Of a stretch of 64,000 bases of DNA, positions 27,033-35,175 are shown piece after piece. The stretch covers positions 334,104 to 398,103 of the forward strand of contig CACIJE010000001.1 of assembly GCA_902586925.1 (NCBI GenBank), in the 5' to 3' direction. How positions within the stretch are numbered: position 1 is the first letter of the stretch; each line of letters begins with the position of its first letter. The notes beneath the pieces were generated by a model, which was not told the origin of the DNA, did no database searches, and was given only the letters and a program-made list of their open reading frames with translations. Origin of the DNA: an uncultured SAR86 cluster bacterium. GTDB lineage: Bacteria; Pseudomonadota; Gammaproteobacteria; Magnimaribacterales; D2472. The position numbers and the translations under genes were made by a program.

Positions 27033-29206
27033 TATATTTTTTCAAGATTTGCATATGCCATAACGAGCCATTTTGTTCCAGAATCGTCAAAATTTACCTG
27101 TACCCTTGCAGAGTCACCAGATCCTTCATAATTTAATACAATTCCTTCACCAAATTTTTTATGTCTCACTTTTTGGCCTAATGCAATACCGATTTCCTCC
27201 TCAAACTCCATCTTTGTTTCGTTAAAGTCTCTTCTATTATAAGGAATATTGGTTTGTGCTCTAGGTCTTATTTCATCTATCAACTCTTTAGGAATTTCTT
27301 TTAGAAAACGGGATGGTGGATTAAAAGTATCATTACCATGAAGTCTTCTAGATTCTGCATGAGTAATGTATAGCTTTTCCATTGCTCTTGTGACAGCAAC
27401 ATAACAAAGTCTTCTTTCTTCTTCTAATTGAGATGCACTTTCCATAGATCTGCCATGGGGGAAAAGACTTTCTTCAAGGCCAGTCAAAAGAACTAACTTA
27501 AACTCAAGTCCTTTTGCCGAATGCATTGTCATTAATTGAGCTGCGTCATCATACTCTGCTGCTTGTCTATCTCCAGAATCGAGAGATATAACATCAAGAT
27601 AACTTTCAGCAATTTCAATATTGGTTTTTTCCTCCTTGATACTTTGCTCAAAATTTTTAGTAGCGGTTATAAGCTCCTCAAGATTTTCTGTCCTTGTTTT
27701 TCCTTTTTCACCTGCTTCTTTTGCATGATAGGCATAAAGACCAGACTCTTTAATAATTAGCTCCATTAATTCCGATAGATTATTTTCTTCGATAAAATTT
27801 TTACACCCTGCAACAAATTCAAGATAATCTCTTAATCCTGATCCGCCTCTTCCAGATATAGATCCTTCATCAATTAATTTTGATGATGCTTTTATATACG
27901 AAATGTTATATTTTTTTGCAGTATTTCGAATTTTCCCTAATGTTTTTTCGCCCACCCCTCTTGTAGGGTTTGAAATTGATCTTTCAAAAGATGGATTATC
28001 ATTGTTATTAAAAATTATCCTGAGGTAGGCAATTGCATTTTTTATTTCAAGCCTCTCATAAAAACGAAGCCCGCCATAGATTCTATATGGAATACTAATT
28101 CTTAATAGTGCTTCTTCTATTGCTCTCGATTGTGCATTAGATCGATATAAAACTGCTGTTTCTTCATATGTGCCTCCTTTATTCATCCAATCTTTTAGAA
28201 CATCAGCCACAAATCTTGCCTCATCCTGCTCGTTATAGGCCTGATATAAAATTATATGTTCTCCATCATTTTTATCTGTCCACAAATTTTTACCAAGTCT
28301 TTCCTTATTGTTATCAATGAGGGCATTTGCGGCATTTAAAATTACATTTGTTGACCTATAGTTTTGCTCAAGTCTGACTATTTCAGTATTTTTATAGTCT
28401 TCGGTGAAAGAATTAACATGTTCTACCTTTGCACCCCTCCATCCATATATTGACTGATCATCATCTCCAACAGCAGTTATATTGGCCTTATTTGAAGCAA
28501 TTTCTTTTAACCATTTATATTGAATAGTATTTGTATCTTGAAACTCATCTATTAATATTGATTGAAATCTTGATTGAAAAAAAGTTTTTACAGATGGTGA
28601 ATTAACCAATATCTCATAAGATTTTAATAATAACTCTCCAAAATCTACTAAATTATCTTTGTTGCATACCTCCTCATACTCTTTATAAATTTTATTCACT
28701 GTTTCAGCATAGAAATCACCATTCTCATTAACATCTTTACTACGGATGCCGTCATCCTTCCAAGAATTAATCTGCCACTGGCTTTGCCTTGCTGGCCAAG
28801 TAGCTTCATCAAAATTCAACTCCTTTGAAATTCTTTTTACTATTCTTAATTGATCATCAGAATCTAAAATAGTAAAACCACTTGAAAGGCCAGCTTCCTT
28901 ATTAAATCTTTTTAGCAGTTTATGGGATAAACCATGAAATGTTCCTACCCAAGAATCAAGAATTGGAGATTGAAGGAGTTCTTCGATTCTAGATCTCATT
29001 TCATTTGCAGCTTTATTTGTAAATGTTACTGCCATTATTGAGGAAGGATTTTTACCTAAAGCCTCAACCTCCCAAGCAACTTTGTGAACAAGAACCCTTG
29101 TTTTTCCAGACCCTGCACCAGCTAAGACAAGCAAATGTTGTTTCTCAGAGGTAACAGCATTTCTCTGATCTTCATTTAAGTTGTCTAAAATATGAGATAC
29201 GTCCAT
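27032..29206 (-). CDS. uvrD: DNA helicase II (UvrD)
   Basis: 724 residues, full length. SF1A motifs: Walker A LAGAGSGKTRVL, Walker B LIDEFQDTN, GDDDQSIYGWRGA, motif V MHSAKGLEFKLV and motif VI CYVAVTRAMEKL. The C-terminal Tudor-like domain (GQKVRHKKFGEGIVLNYEG) is present. Acts in nucleotide excision and mismatch repair. The small PNP-like gap to dctP is a one-base overlap, an unusual operon partner. Confidence 0.95.
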   Translation of the reverse strand: MDVSHILDNLNEDQRNAVTSEKQHLLVLAGAGSGKTRVLVHKVAWEVEALGKNPSSIMAVTFTNKAANEMRSRIEELLQSPILDSWVGTFHGLSHKLLKRFNKEAGLSSGFTILDSDDQLRIVKRISKELNFDEATWPARQSQWQINSWKDDGIRSKDVNENGDFYAETVNKIYKEYEEVCNKDNLVDFGELLLKSYEILVNSPSVKTFFQSRFQSILIDEFQDTNTIQYKWLKEIASNKANITAVGDDDQSIYGWRGAKVEHVNSFTEDYKNTEIVRLEQNYRSTNVILNAANALIDNNKERLGKNLWTDKNDGEHIILYQAYNEQDEARFVADVLKDWMNKGGTYEETAVLYRSNAQSRAIEEALLRISIPYRIYGGLRFYERLEIKNAIAYLRIIFNNNDNPSFERSISNPTRGVGEKTLGKIRNTAKKYNISYIKASSKLIDEGSISGRGGSGLRDYLEFVAGCKNFIEENNLSELMELIIKESGLYAYHAKEAGEKGKTRTENLEELITATKNFEQSIKEEKTNIEIAESYLDVISLDSGDRQAAEYDDAAQLMTMHSAKGLEFKLVLLTGLEESLFPHGRSMESASQLEEERRLCYVAVTRAMEKLYITHAESRRLHGNDTFNPPSRFLKEIPKELIDEIRPRAQTNIPYNRRDFNETKMEFEEEIGIALGQKVRHKKFGEGIVLNYEGSGDSARVQVNFDDSGTKWLVMAYANLEKI

Positions 29207-29230
29207 TTAGGGATTCATTTTTATGTTTAA

Positions 29231-29245
29231 GTTAGATATTCTAAC
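29231..29245. promoter_or_regulatory. Perfect inverted repeat, candidate RpiR/HexR-type operator
   Basis: GTTAGA-TAT-TCTAAC, with 6-base perfect arms, sits 3 bases before the ATG of the RpiR-family gene and 24 bases from the divergent uvrD start. Its position suits autoregulation by the adjacent regulator. It does not match the published HexR consensus (TGTAAT-type arms) exactly. Confidence 0.45.
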
Positions 29246-29248
29246 CTT

Positions 29249-30094
29249 ATGTCGACAAAATTATTGAGGCAAATTAAAAATTCGTTATCAGACCTAAGAA
29301 AGTCTGAAAAAATTGTTGGTGAATACATTCTTAAAGATCCTAAATCAATCATTATGATGAAGACTGCGGAAGCATCAACTGCCATGGGTATTAGTGAACC
29401 AACGCTAATAAGATTTTGTAAAGCAATAGGATTCTCTGGATTTCAAGAGTTAAAAATTAATCTCTCTCAACAACTCGCTGCAGATGATTATTTTGTAATG
29501 TATGAAATTGATGAAGATGACTCAATTCATGAGTTATGTGAAAAAGTTTTTGACACCACTATAAGTGAAATACTAAATGTAAGGTCTCAGATTGACCAAA
29601 ATGTTCTTGAAAATGCAATAGATATATTAGTTAATGCCGACAGAGTAGAGTTTTATGCTTTTGGAGGCTCGGCACCAGTTGCAATGGATGGTCAACACAA
29701 ATTTTTCAGACTAAAAATTCCTTCTTCGTATATATCAGATCCGCATCTTCAATTTATGTCTGCCAATTCTCTTGAAAAAAATGATGTAGTTGTGGTTATT
29801 TCTCAGTCTGGAACGACAGCAGCATTAATAGATAGTGTAAAAATTGTTAGAAAAAATGGTGTGAAGGTTATTGGAATAGTTCCAGGCGATACACCTTTAG
29901 CTGATATATGTGATTTTCCACTAACTATAAACATCGGTGTAAATAACAGAATTTCAAAGCCTTTAACATCAAGAATTGCTTATACTGCTGTGATAGACGT
30001 TTTGACAATGGGTGTTGCTCAGCTAAAGCCAGAAGCACAAGAGCACCTTTACAATATTGCTGATAGTCAAAGATCTTTAAAGGTTGATAATTAA
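29249..30094 (+). CDS. RpiR-family transcriptional regulator (HexR-like)
   Basis: 281 residues. N-terminal HTH_6 domain (about 1-77; STAMGISEPTLIRFCKAIGF is the recognition region) and a C-terminal SIS sugar-phosphate domain (about 120-255; ISQSGTTAALIDSVKIVRKN). In gammaproteobacteria close relatives (HexR) sense KDPG and control central carbon genes. A perfect palindrome lies right before the ATG. It is followed 12 bases later by a MazG-like gene. Confidence 0.88.
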   Translation: MSTKLLRQIKNSLSDLRKSEKIVGEYILKDPKSIIMMKTAEASTAMGISEPTLIRFCKAIGFSGFQELKINLSQQLAADDYFVMYEIDEDDSIHELCEKVFDTTISEILNVRSQIDQNVLENAIDILVNADRVEFYAFGGSAPVAMDGQHKFFRLKIPSSYISDPHLQFMSANSLEKNDVVVVISQSGTTAALIDSVKIVRKNGVKVIGIVPGDTPLADICDFPLTINIGVNNRISKPLTSRIAYTAVIDVLTMGVAQLKPEAQEHLYNIADSQRSLKVDN

Positions 30095-30106
30095 AATGGA
30101 GAAAAT

Positions 30107-30523
30107 ATGAGTGAAGAGATAAAAAAATTTTTTAATACCTATACAGACTTTGTCACAAAAGTAACAAGTGATCCAAGCCTAGATTTAGATTCTTTAAAAG
30201 AAAGTTTTAATGAAATAGAAAAAGAGTCAGCTATTAAAACACCCAGACTTCTTACTGCAGCTTTAGGTTTGGGAAGTGAAACTGGAGAATTTGTCGAAAT
30301 TGTTAAAAAAATGTTTCTGCAAGGCAAGCCACCATCAGACGATAATATATTTCACATGAAAAGAGAGCTTGGAGACATAATGTGGTATTGGGTAACAGCT
30401 TGTGCTGCGTTAAATTTAGATCCTTATGAGGTTATCAGTGAAAATCAAGAAAAACTTGCTGCAAGGTATGGGGAAAAATTTGAAATCAGGAGAAGTGAGG
30501 TAAGAAAAGAAGGTGACCTTTAG
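30107..30523 (+). CDS. MazG-like nucleotide pyrophosphohydrolase
   Basis: 138 residues, one all-alpha NTP-PPase module. Metal-binding motif G-SETGEFVEIVKK followed by KRELGDIMWYWVTACAALNL gives the expected E-x-x-E ... E-x-x-D pattern. It hydrolyses (d)NTPs or modified nucleotides to monophosphates. The single-domain form also appears in phages. Its ATG has a GGAGAA site. It ends 9 bases before the convergent endonuclease gene. Confidence 0.85.
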   Translation: MSEEIKKFFNTYTDFVTKVTSDPSLDLDSLKESFNEIEKESAIKTPRLLTAALGLGSETGEFVEIVKKMFLQGKPPSDDNIFHMKRELGDIMWYWVTACAALNLDPYEVISENQEKLAARYGEKFEIRRSEVRKEGDL

Positions 30524-30531
30524 ACAATTAT

Positions 30532-31407
30532 TTAAAAATTAAGGTTTATTCTTTTACTTACTCTTTTAAAAACTTGTATATAGTCATCAGTTTTAGTCCA
30601 ATCAGGTTCAAAAATACCATAAAATTTGTAGACAGTTTGTCCAAGTAAGTTTTTGTAATGGGCAAACACGATTCTTTTATCATTCGTAGTTGGAGTAGTA
30701 TTTTTCATTTTTTTTCCATTCAAAATTAACTCTTGCGTGATTTTTGAGCCATCGTTTGAAATTAGGTTTCTCCATTGCTTATTTGGATAGAGTTTAGGAA
30801 ACCAAACTGCCATCTTATCTTTTTTAGTTTTCCACCATGCCCTTTGATAATGTCCACCTTTGTAACCAAAAAGTCTAAGACAGTCTCTATGATTCAAAAA
30901 AACAACGTTATTATTTACATCAATAAGGCCTCTATTTATATGGACATTTGGATTGTACTTATCCTCAAAATTCCAAACTATCTTCTCATTAGTTTTTAAT
31001 TCAAGGTTTATCTTTCTCTTTTTTAGAAAAAGAATAAATTTATCAACTTCATCAATTACTTCATTAAGATCTCTTCCTTTTGTTGGATCATTTTTGTCGA
31101 ATACTCTTATTCTTTTTTCAATCCAATCTGTTGCTTCTAGTATTTCTTTTTGTCTAATTTTGTCTTTATCGATGTGATGTTTTGATGCGTGCTGACCCTC
31201 ATCAATTTCATAATAAAGTTTTAATGCCGGGAAACATATGTCCGCTAGATAACTCTTATTTGAATTCTTTGGATTAATGTATTGTTGGCAAACATATTCT
31301 ATATTTGGGTCATTTAAGTTATGCAATATTCTTGTAATTACAAAAAGTTCCCATTTTTTATGCGTAATTTTTGAAAAATTTCTCAGAAGGTATTCATCTT
31401 TGGTCAT
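30532..31407 (-). CDS. PvuRts1I/AbaSI-like modification-dependent restriction endonuclease
   Basis: 291 residues from ATG at 31407; a TTG at 31413 would add two residues. N-terminal part: LLRNFSKITHKKWELFVI, YVCQQYINP, then the nuclease core YLADICFPALKLYYEIDEGQ (Asp and Glu-x-Asp). C-terminal SRA-like part: LRLFGYKGGHYQRAWWK, AVWFPKLYPNKQW, RIVFAHYKNLLGQTVYKFYG. Length and this order match PvuRts1I (293 residues), whose family cuts 5-hydroxymethyl- or glucosyl-hydroxymethyl-cytosine DNA as in T-even phages. No DNA methyltransferase is nearby, as expected for a modification-dependent enzyme. Recognition is from memory of the family. Confidence 0.72.
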   Translation of the reverse strand: MTKDEYLLRNFSKITHKKWELFVITRILHNLNDPNIEYVCQQYINPKNSNKSYLADICFPALKLYYEIDEGQHASKHHIDKDKIRQKEILEATDWIEKRIRVFDKNDPTKGRDLNEVIDEVDKFILFLKKRKINLELKTNEKIVWNFEDKYNPNVHINRGLIDVNNNVVFLNHRDCLRLFGYKGGHYQRAWWKTKKDKMAVWFPKLYPNKQWRNLISNDGSKITQELILNGKKMKNTTPTTNDKRIVFAHYKNLLGQTVYKFYGIFEPDWTKTDDYIQVFKRVSKRINLNF

Positions 31408-31413
31408 AATCAA

Positions 31414-32409
31414 TTATTCTGTTTTTATACCTTTTGATTTCATCCTTTGCACAAATGGTTTCATTTGATCAGATGCCCATTGACTACTAATACATATTTC
31501 AACATCTTTTAAACATAGAACCATATCTTTATCCTTTTTATAATCTTTACCTTTGTCACATACAAAAAATCTCTTATGTCCAGTTCTGTCAAATAGCTCT
31601 TGAGCTTCGTCATAAAGTTTCCAGGTTTCGTATGTGCCACTTTTTTTGATGCCGGCATTTCTAAACTCCTTACCTCCATCTCTTGGGAATGTCTTCTCAA
31701 AGTCTTCGGATCTAATATCAGGATTTTCGTTCACAAAATTATTTAAAACTTCCCAAATATATCTATTTTTAGGATGCTCTTTACCATTGAAGCTTATTTT
31801 TGAGTAATCTTTAGTTTTTGCTTTTACCGTTGACTCAATTGTTTCAACAGTATCATTTATAAGTTCATTATTGATTTCTTCATTTCCAATCTCTAAATCG
31901 TCTCTGCATTTGGCTGCAAAAGTTGCCAAAAGCTTATAAACTTCTTTCTTGTCAGAATCATCAATGTTGACTTCATCCTCATCACTTTTCTGATAAATTG
32001 TTGTAAGCATATTATTGACATCTTTAAATGCGCTTATTGTTTCATTTCTTCCTAGCATACTTAATCTGATTAAAGGAAATGGTAGTCTGTTCATTTCCTC
32101 TTTCGTAATTTTTCCATCCATCATCATCTCTTTTGTTAAATCAAGGATGGTTTGATACAACTTAACTTTCTCATCGAAAACTCTTTCACTTTTTTTTGAT
32201 TCTTGCTCTATCTCGGTTTGTTTGTTAAGTAAGTACATTGTCAAAATAATTACAAAAATCGCACCAAAAGATGAGCTAATAACAGATTTAGCAACCCCAT
32301 CAGGAACATTGGCAATTAATGGTTCAAATCCTATATAAACTGCAATAGCGATTACAGCAATTGAGATTAAAGTTGTTATTCCTTTTTTTCTTGTATCTTT
32401 GAGTGACAT
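31414..32409 (-). CDS. Two-TM membrane protein with cytoplasmic tail, accessory island (unknown)
   Basis: 331 residues. Two membrane helices (ITTLISIAVIAIAVYIGF and SVISSSFGAIFVIILTMYLL), a coiled-coil stretch (about 63-90), a helical middle, and a C-terminal part. That part reads RYIWEVLNNFVNENPDIRSE, then RFFVCDKG and VEICISSQWASDQMKPFVQR. The ending resembles a small winged-helix-like module often found at the tail of restriction and DNA-binding proteins; this assignment is weak. It precedes the PvuRts1I-like gene by 6 bases, so the two are probably co-transcribed. Confidence 0.6.
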   Translation of the reverse strand: MSLKDTRKKGITTLISIAVIAIAVYIGFEPLIANVPDGVAKSVISSSFGAIFVIILTMYLLNKQTEIEQESKKSERVFDEKVKLYQTILDLTKEMMMDGKITKEEMNRLPFPLIRLSMLGRNETISAFKDVNNMLTTIYQKSDEDEVNIDDSDKKEVYKLLATFAAKCRDDLEIGNEEINNELINDTVETIESTVKAKTKDYSKISFNGKEHPKNRYIWEVLNNFVNENPDIRSEDFEKTFPRDGGKEFRNAGIKKSGTYETWKLYDEAQELFDRTGHKRFFVCDKGKDYKKDKDMVLCLKDVEICISSQWASDQMKPFVQRMKSKGIKTE

Positions 32410-32492
32410 ATTAGATATTTACATTTTTTTGTTATCTTATAATAATAAACTATGAAATTAAAAATTATAAATAATAAAGCATTCTTTATACT

Positions 32493-33596
32493 GTGAAGAA
32501 GATCGTCTCAGACTTTTTAAATTCTCCATTGTCATTGAGTGGTTTTACTCAAAAATTTTCATACCTTTATCTTCTGTTAAGCGTAGTTCTGATTTTCATG
32601 ACTCCAATTCTTTTATATCTTGAGCTTGTATCTATTAATTTTTACAACAATTATAAAAATTTATTTATAGCTTTTGATTCATTCATAATTATTTTTTTTA
32701 CAGTTGATCTTTTGCTTAGGATATTCTCTGCAGAAAAAAAATCTGAATATATATTAAGCTTCAATGGCGCAATTGATATCTTATCTGTAATTCCAGAATG
32801 GATTGCAATAATATTTGGATTTGGTGGCAATTCAGCTTGGCTGAGAGTACTAAGATTGTTTAGAGTCGGAAAATTAGTTACTGCAACAAAGGGCACTGGG
32901 TTTTTGTCTGGCTTTACAGGCGTAGTTGCAGTCATAAGTGTGGGGATAATTTCAACTAAAGTCTTAATTTTAATAATTGAGTCCTATGGGTGGTTACCAA
33001 AGTTTGAAAATATAAGTCTAATTTTGGGCTTAGTGAGTTTTTCATTGGCAATGTTGTTAGGTACAAAGCTTTCAGTAGTAAATGGTAGGCTAAATGAACT
33101 TGAAGATGCTGTCACAAGAATAGTAGCTGGTATAAAAGTATTTTGGTATACAAATAAAAACTCAAGAGAACATTTACAAGTATGGATAAAATCTTTTTAC
33201 GTACTTTTAAAAAATCCTAGTGATGAAGTTGTATCAAGCATGAGAAAAGAGACGAATATTTTATATGAAAATATAGGTCATAATGGGATAAATCCAAATC
33301 TTGTAAATTTCTCTAGGGATGTTGCATTTGTTACAAATACCTCTCAAAGTGAAGTAAATCCATTTTATGAAAAGTTCTTGAAAGAGGTAACAATAGTTTT
33401 CACAATTGTTGTTGTTGGAGCTGTTCCAGGTATTACTGGACTCGTTGCATCATTAATACTCTCATATATATTTTTTGGTATGTTTTATCTTATAGAAGAC
33501 ATGGATAATCCACTTGATTATAGCGATGAATCTCTGATTACAGTAAATCTTAGTCCATTAGAAGAATTAATAGAGAATTTGGAGATTGATCTATAA
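32493..33596 (+). CDS. Voltage-sensor domain fused to a bestrophin-like domain
   Basis: 367 residues, GTG start (VKKIVSDFLN). Residues about 20-130 form an S1-S4 voltage sensor: FDSFIIIFFTVDLLLRIFS, NGAIDILSVIPEW and an S4 with Arg118, Arg121, Arg124 and Lys127 every third residue (WLRVLRLFRVGK). No pore-loop selectivity filter follows. Instead residues about 175-345 resemble bestrophin-type channels: SFSLAMLLGTKLSVVNGRLN and a late SYIFFGMFYLIEDMDNPLDY. A gated anion channel or membrane effector is plausible. Divergent from the 331-residue gene. Confidence 0.62.
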   Translation: MKKIVSDFLNSPLSLSGFTQKFSYLYLLLSVVLIFMTPILLYLELVSINFYNNYKNLFIAFDSFIIIFFTVDLLLRIFSAEKKSEYILSFNGAIDILSVIPEWIAIIFGFGGNSAWLRVLRLFRVGKLVTATKGTGFLSGFTGVVAVISVGIISTKVLILIIESYGWLPKFENISLILGLVSFSLAMLLGTKLSVVNGRLNELEDAVTRIVAGIKVFWYTNKNSREHLQVWIKSFYVLLKNPSDEVVSSMRKETNILYENIGHNGINPNLVNFSRDVAFVTNTSQSEVNPFYEKFLKEVTIVFTIVVVGAVPGITGLVASLILSYIFFGMFYLIEDMDNPLDYSDESLITVNLSPLEELIENLEIDL

Positions 33597-33658
33597 AAAG
33601 TTTATTTGAAAAGCATTTAAAAAAAAATTATATTTAAAAGACAGTTCAGGGAGAAGAT

Positions 33659-33976
33659 ATGAGTATTAAATATGATGGAAAAATTATAAAAAGTGGCTAT
33701 TCAGTTGTTGCTAATACGAAAGATGGTTGCAACTTAAGAAAGGGAAGCTCAAGCGGCGGTCCCGTAATTGGAAATATAAAAGATGGAAAAAATATTAGAG
33801 ACGGTCAGTCATCTGGTGGAAAAATTTTATGTAATATTAGAGATGGTAAAAACATAAGAGACGGTCAATCATCTGGTGGAAAGGTGCTCATTAAAATTTC
33901 TGATGCTGCAAAGAAAATTGGCTCCTCTTCAGTTGGTCCATCAACTGCTTTAGTGTGGTGGTTTATAGCTAAGTAA
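33659..33976 (+). CDS. Beta-flower-like tandem-repeat protein
   Basis: 105 residues with three 20-residue repeats at 22-41, 42-61 and 62-81, plus a degenerate one on each side. Repeat form: DGKNIRDGQSSGGKILCNIR. It ends in an aromatic hydrophobic strand (TALVWWFIAK). Pattern and ending resemble small four/five-fold beta-flower proteins. No signal peptide. A strong ribosome site (GGGAGAAG) precedes the ATG. Function unknown; a small binding propeller is inference. Confidence 0.6.
   Translation: MSIKYDGKIIKSGYSVVANTKDGCNLRKGSSSGGPVIGNIKDGKNIRDGQSSGGKILCNIRDGKNIRDGQSSGGKVLIKISDAAKKIGSSSVGPSTALVWWFIAK
33722..33901 (+). repeat. Three tandem 60-bp coding repeats
   Basis: Units at 33722-33781, 33782-33841 and 33842-33901. 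Units 2 and 3 are nearly identical in DNA (for example GACGGTCAGTCATCTGGTGG versus GACGGTCAATCATCTGGTGG), while unit 1 has diverged, which suggests a recent duplication of one unit. Confidence 0.8.
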
Positions 33977-33998
33977 AAGAAATCTAGGAGAAAATATT

Positions 33999-34310
33999 AT
34001 GTTGAGATGGGCTATTAGAGCAGTTGCTGCTAACAGTTATAGAAAAAAAGCGATATCTGAGTCCGGAAGAGCTAGTAGTAAAGCAAACGATGCTAAAAGA
34101 AAATTTAACTACGCAAAAAGAGAGAAAGACGTTAGTAAGAAGTTGGATTACATCTCTGATGGATTAGACAACTTAGCAGATGCGATAAATCATAGCTCTA
34201 ATGCTATTGAGCCTCTCGCAGAAGTTTCATTCGTGGCATCGCTGCTTGTCGAAAGTATTCAAAATAATCTTGATAAGCAAACTGAAGACATAGTAAAAAA
34301 ATTAAAATAA
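33999..34310 (+). CDS. Small helical protein, accessory island (unknown)
   Basis: 103 residues, helical and charged. The centre (AKREKDVSKKLDYISDGLDN) looks like a coiled coil. A weakly hydrophobic C-terminal stretch (EVSFVASLLVESI) does not look like a full membrane span. It lies 22 bases after the beta-flower-like gene with a TAGGAG ribosome site, so the two are probably co-expressed. Family not recognised. Confidence 0.55.
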   Translation: MLRWAIRAVAANSYRKKAISESGRASSKANDAKRKFNYAKREKDVSKKLDYISDGLDNLADAINHSSNAIEPLAEVSFVASLLVESIQNNLDKQTEDIVKKLK

Positions 34311-34348
34311 AATGATGATCCAAACACGTTTTTAGTCAGGATTATAGA

Positions 34349-35158
34349 TTGAAGTTTCCTGCAAATATTCACAAATCATTAGGCAATTATATATATGCTT
34401 TATATGATCCAACCGATAATTCAGAATTACCCTTTTATGTTGGTAGAGGAATTAAAGATAGAGTCTTCTCACATCTAAAAGAATCTCATAATGATCAAGT
34501 TGAAGAAATAATAAAAAATATAAGAAGTTTAAATATGCAGCCCGTTGTCAAAATACTTATCCATGGTCTAAGCTCTCAAGAAGCAAAAGCTGCAGAAACT
34601 GCGGCTATTGCAATGTTGGGAAAAGATAATTTAGCCAATAAAGTTAAAGGAAATGGATCCAATTTCACTAATGTAAGCCCACAAGAATTAATCGATCATT
34701 ACAATGCTAAGGAAGTTACTATTAAGCATAAAGTTATAATCATAATTAGAAATCCGTGGAATCCTGATCAACCTGAACGAATACACTATGACAGAACAAG
34801 ATCAGCTTGGAGATTAGGCAAAAAGAAAGATCAAGCAGATTATGCCTTCTTAGTTCATCAGGGAGTTGTAAAAAGAGTATATTCAATTGCAGAATGGTTT
34901 CCCGACGGAACAACATTTCATACAAGAAATAATCCAGATCCAAGAAACATAGATTACATAAAAGATTATAAAATTAGAGGAAGATATGAATTTGTTGGTC
35001 GCCTACTGGCTAAGTCACATTCGGTAAGCAAACTTTATCTTGGAAAATCCATAAGAAAATACATTAGGGCCGTAATGTCGCCATGTCACTACAGCTATAA
35101 TAATGAAGGAGAGATATACAAATTCAACAAAAAAAATGAAATTTTAAATTTTCCTTGA
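34349..35158 (+). CDS. GIY-YIG nuclease (LEM3-like) with PUA-like C-terminal domain
   Basis: 269 residues, TTG start with AGG 8 bases upstream; no in-frame ATG lies further upstream. The GIY-YIG domain (about 12-105) has YIYALYD for GIY, FYVGRG for YIG, Arg38 (KDRVFSH) and a Glu83 (AKAAETAAIAMLG) in the catalytic positions. The second half has a pattern typical of PUA/EVE-like modified-base pockets: TRSAWRLGKKKDQADYAFLV, VVKRVYSIAEWF and RYEFVGRLL. A single-protein nuclease recognising modified DNA is the working idea. Confidence 0.68.
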   Translation: MKFPANIHKSLGNYIYALYDPTDNSELPFYVGRGIKDRVFSHLKESHNDQVEEIIKNIRSLNMQPVVKILIHGLSSQEAKAAETAAIAMLGKDNLANKVKGNGSNFTNVSPQELIDHYNAKEVTIKHKVIIIIRNPWNPDQPERIHYDRTRSAWRLGKKKDQADYAFLVHQGVVKRVYSIAEWFPDGTTFHTRNNPDPRNIDYIKDYKIRGRYEFVGRLLAKSHSVSKLYLGKSIRKYIRAVMSPCHYSYNNEGEIYKFNKKNEILNFP

Positions 35159-35175
35159 TTGATAATTAAATACAT

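Noticed and set aside
32452-32496. 14-codon ORF whose stop overlaps the GTG start of the channel-like gene
   Set aside because: Could be a leader peptide, but such short AT-rich frames arise easily by chance and it has no clear ribosome site.
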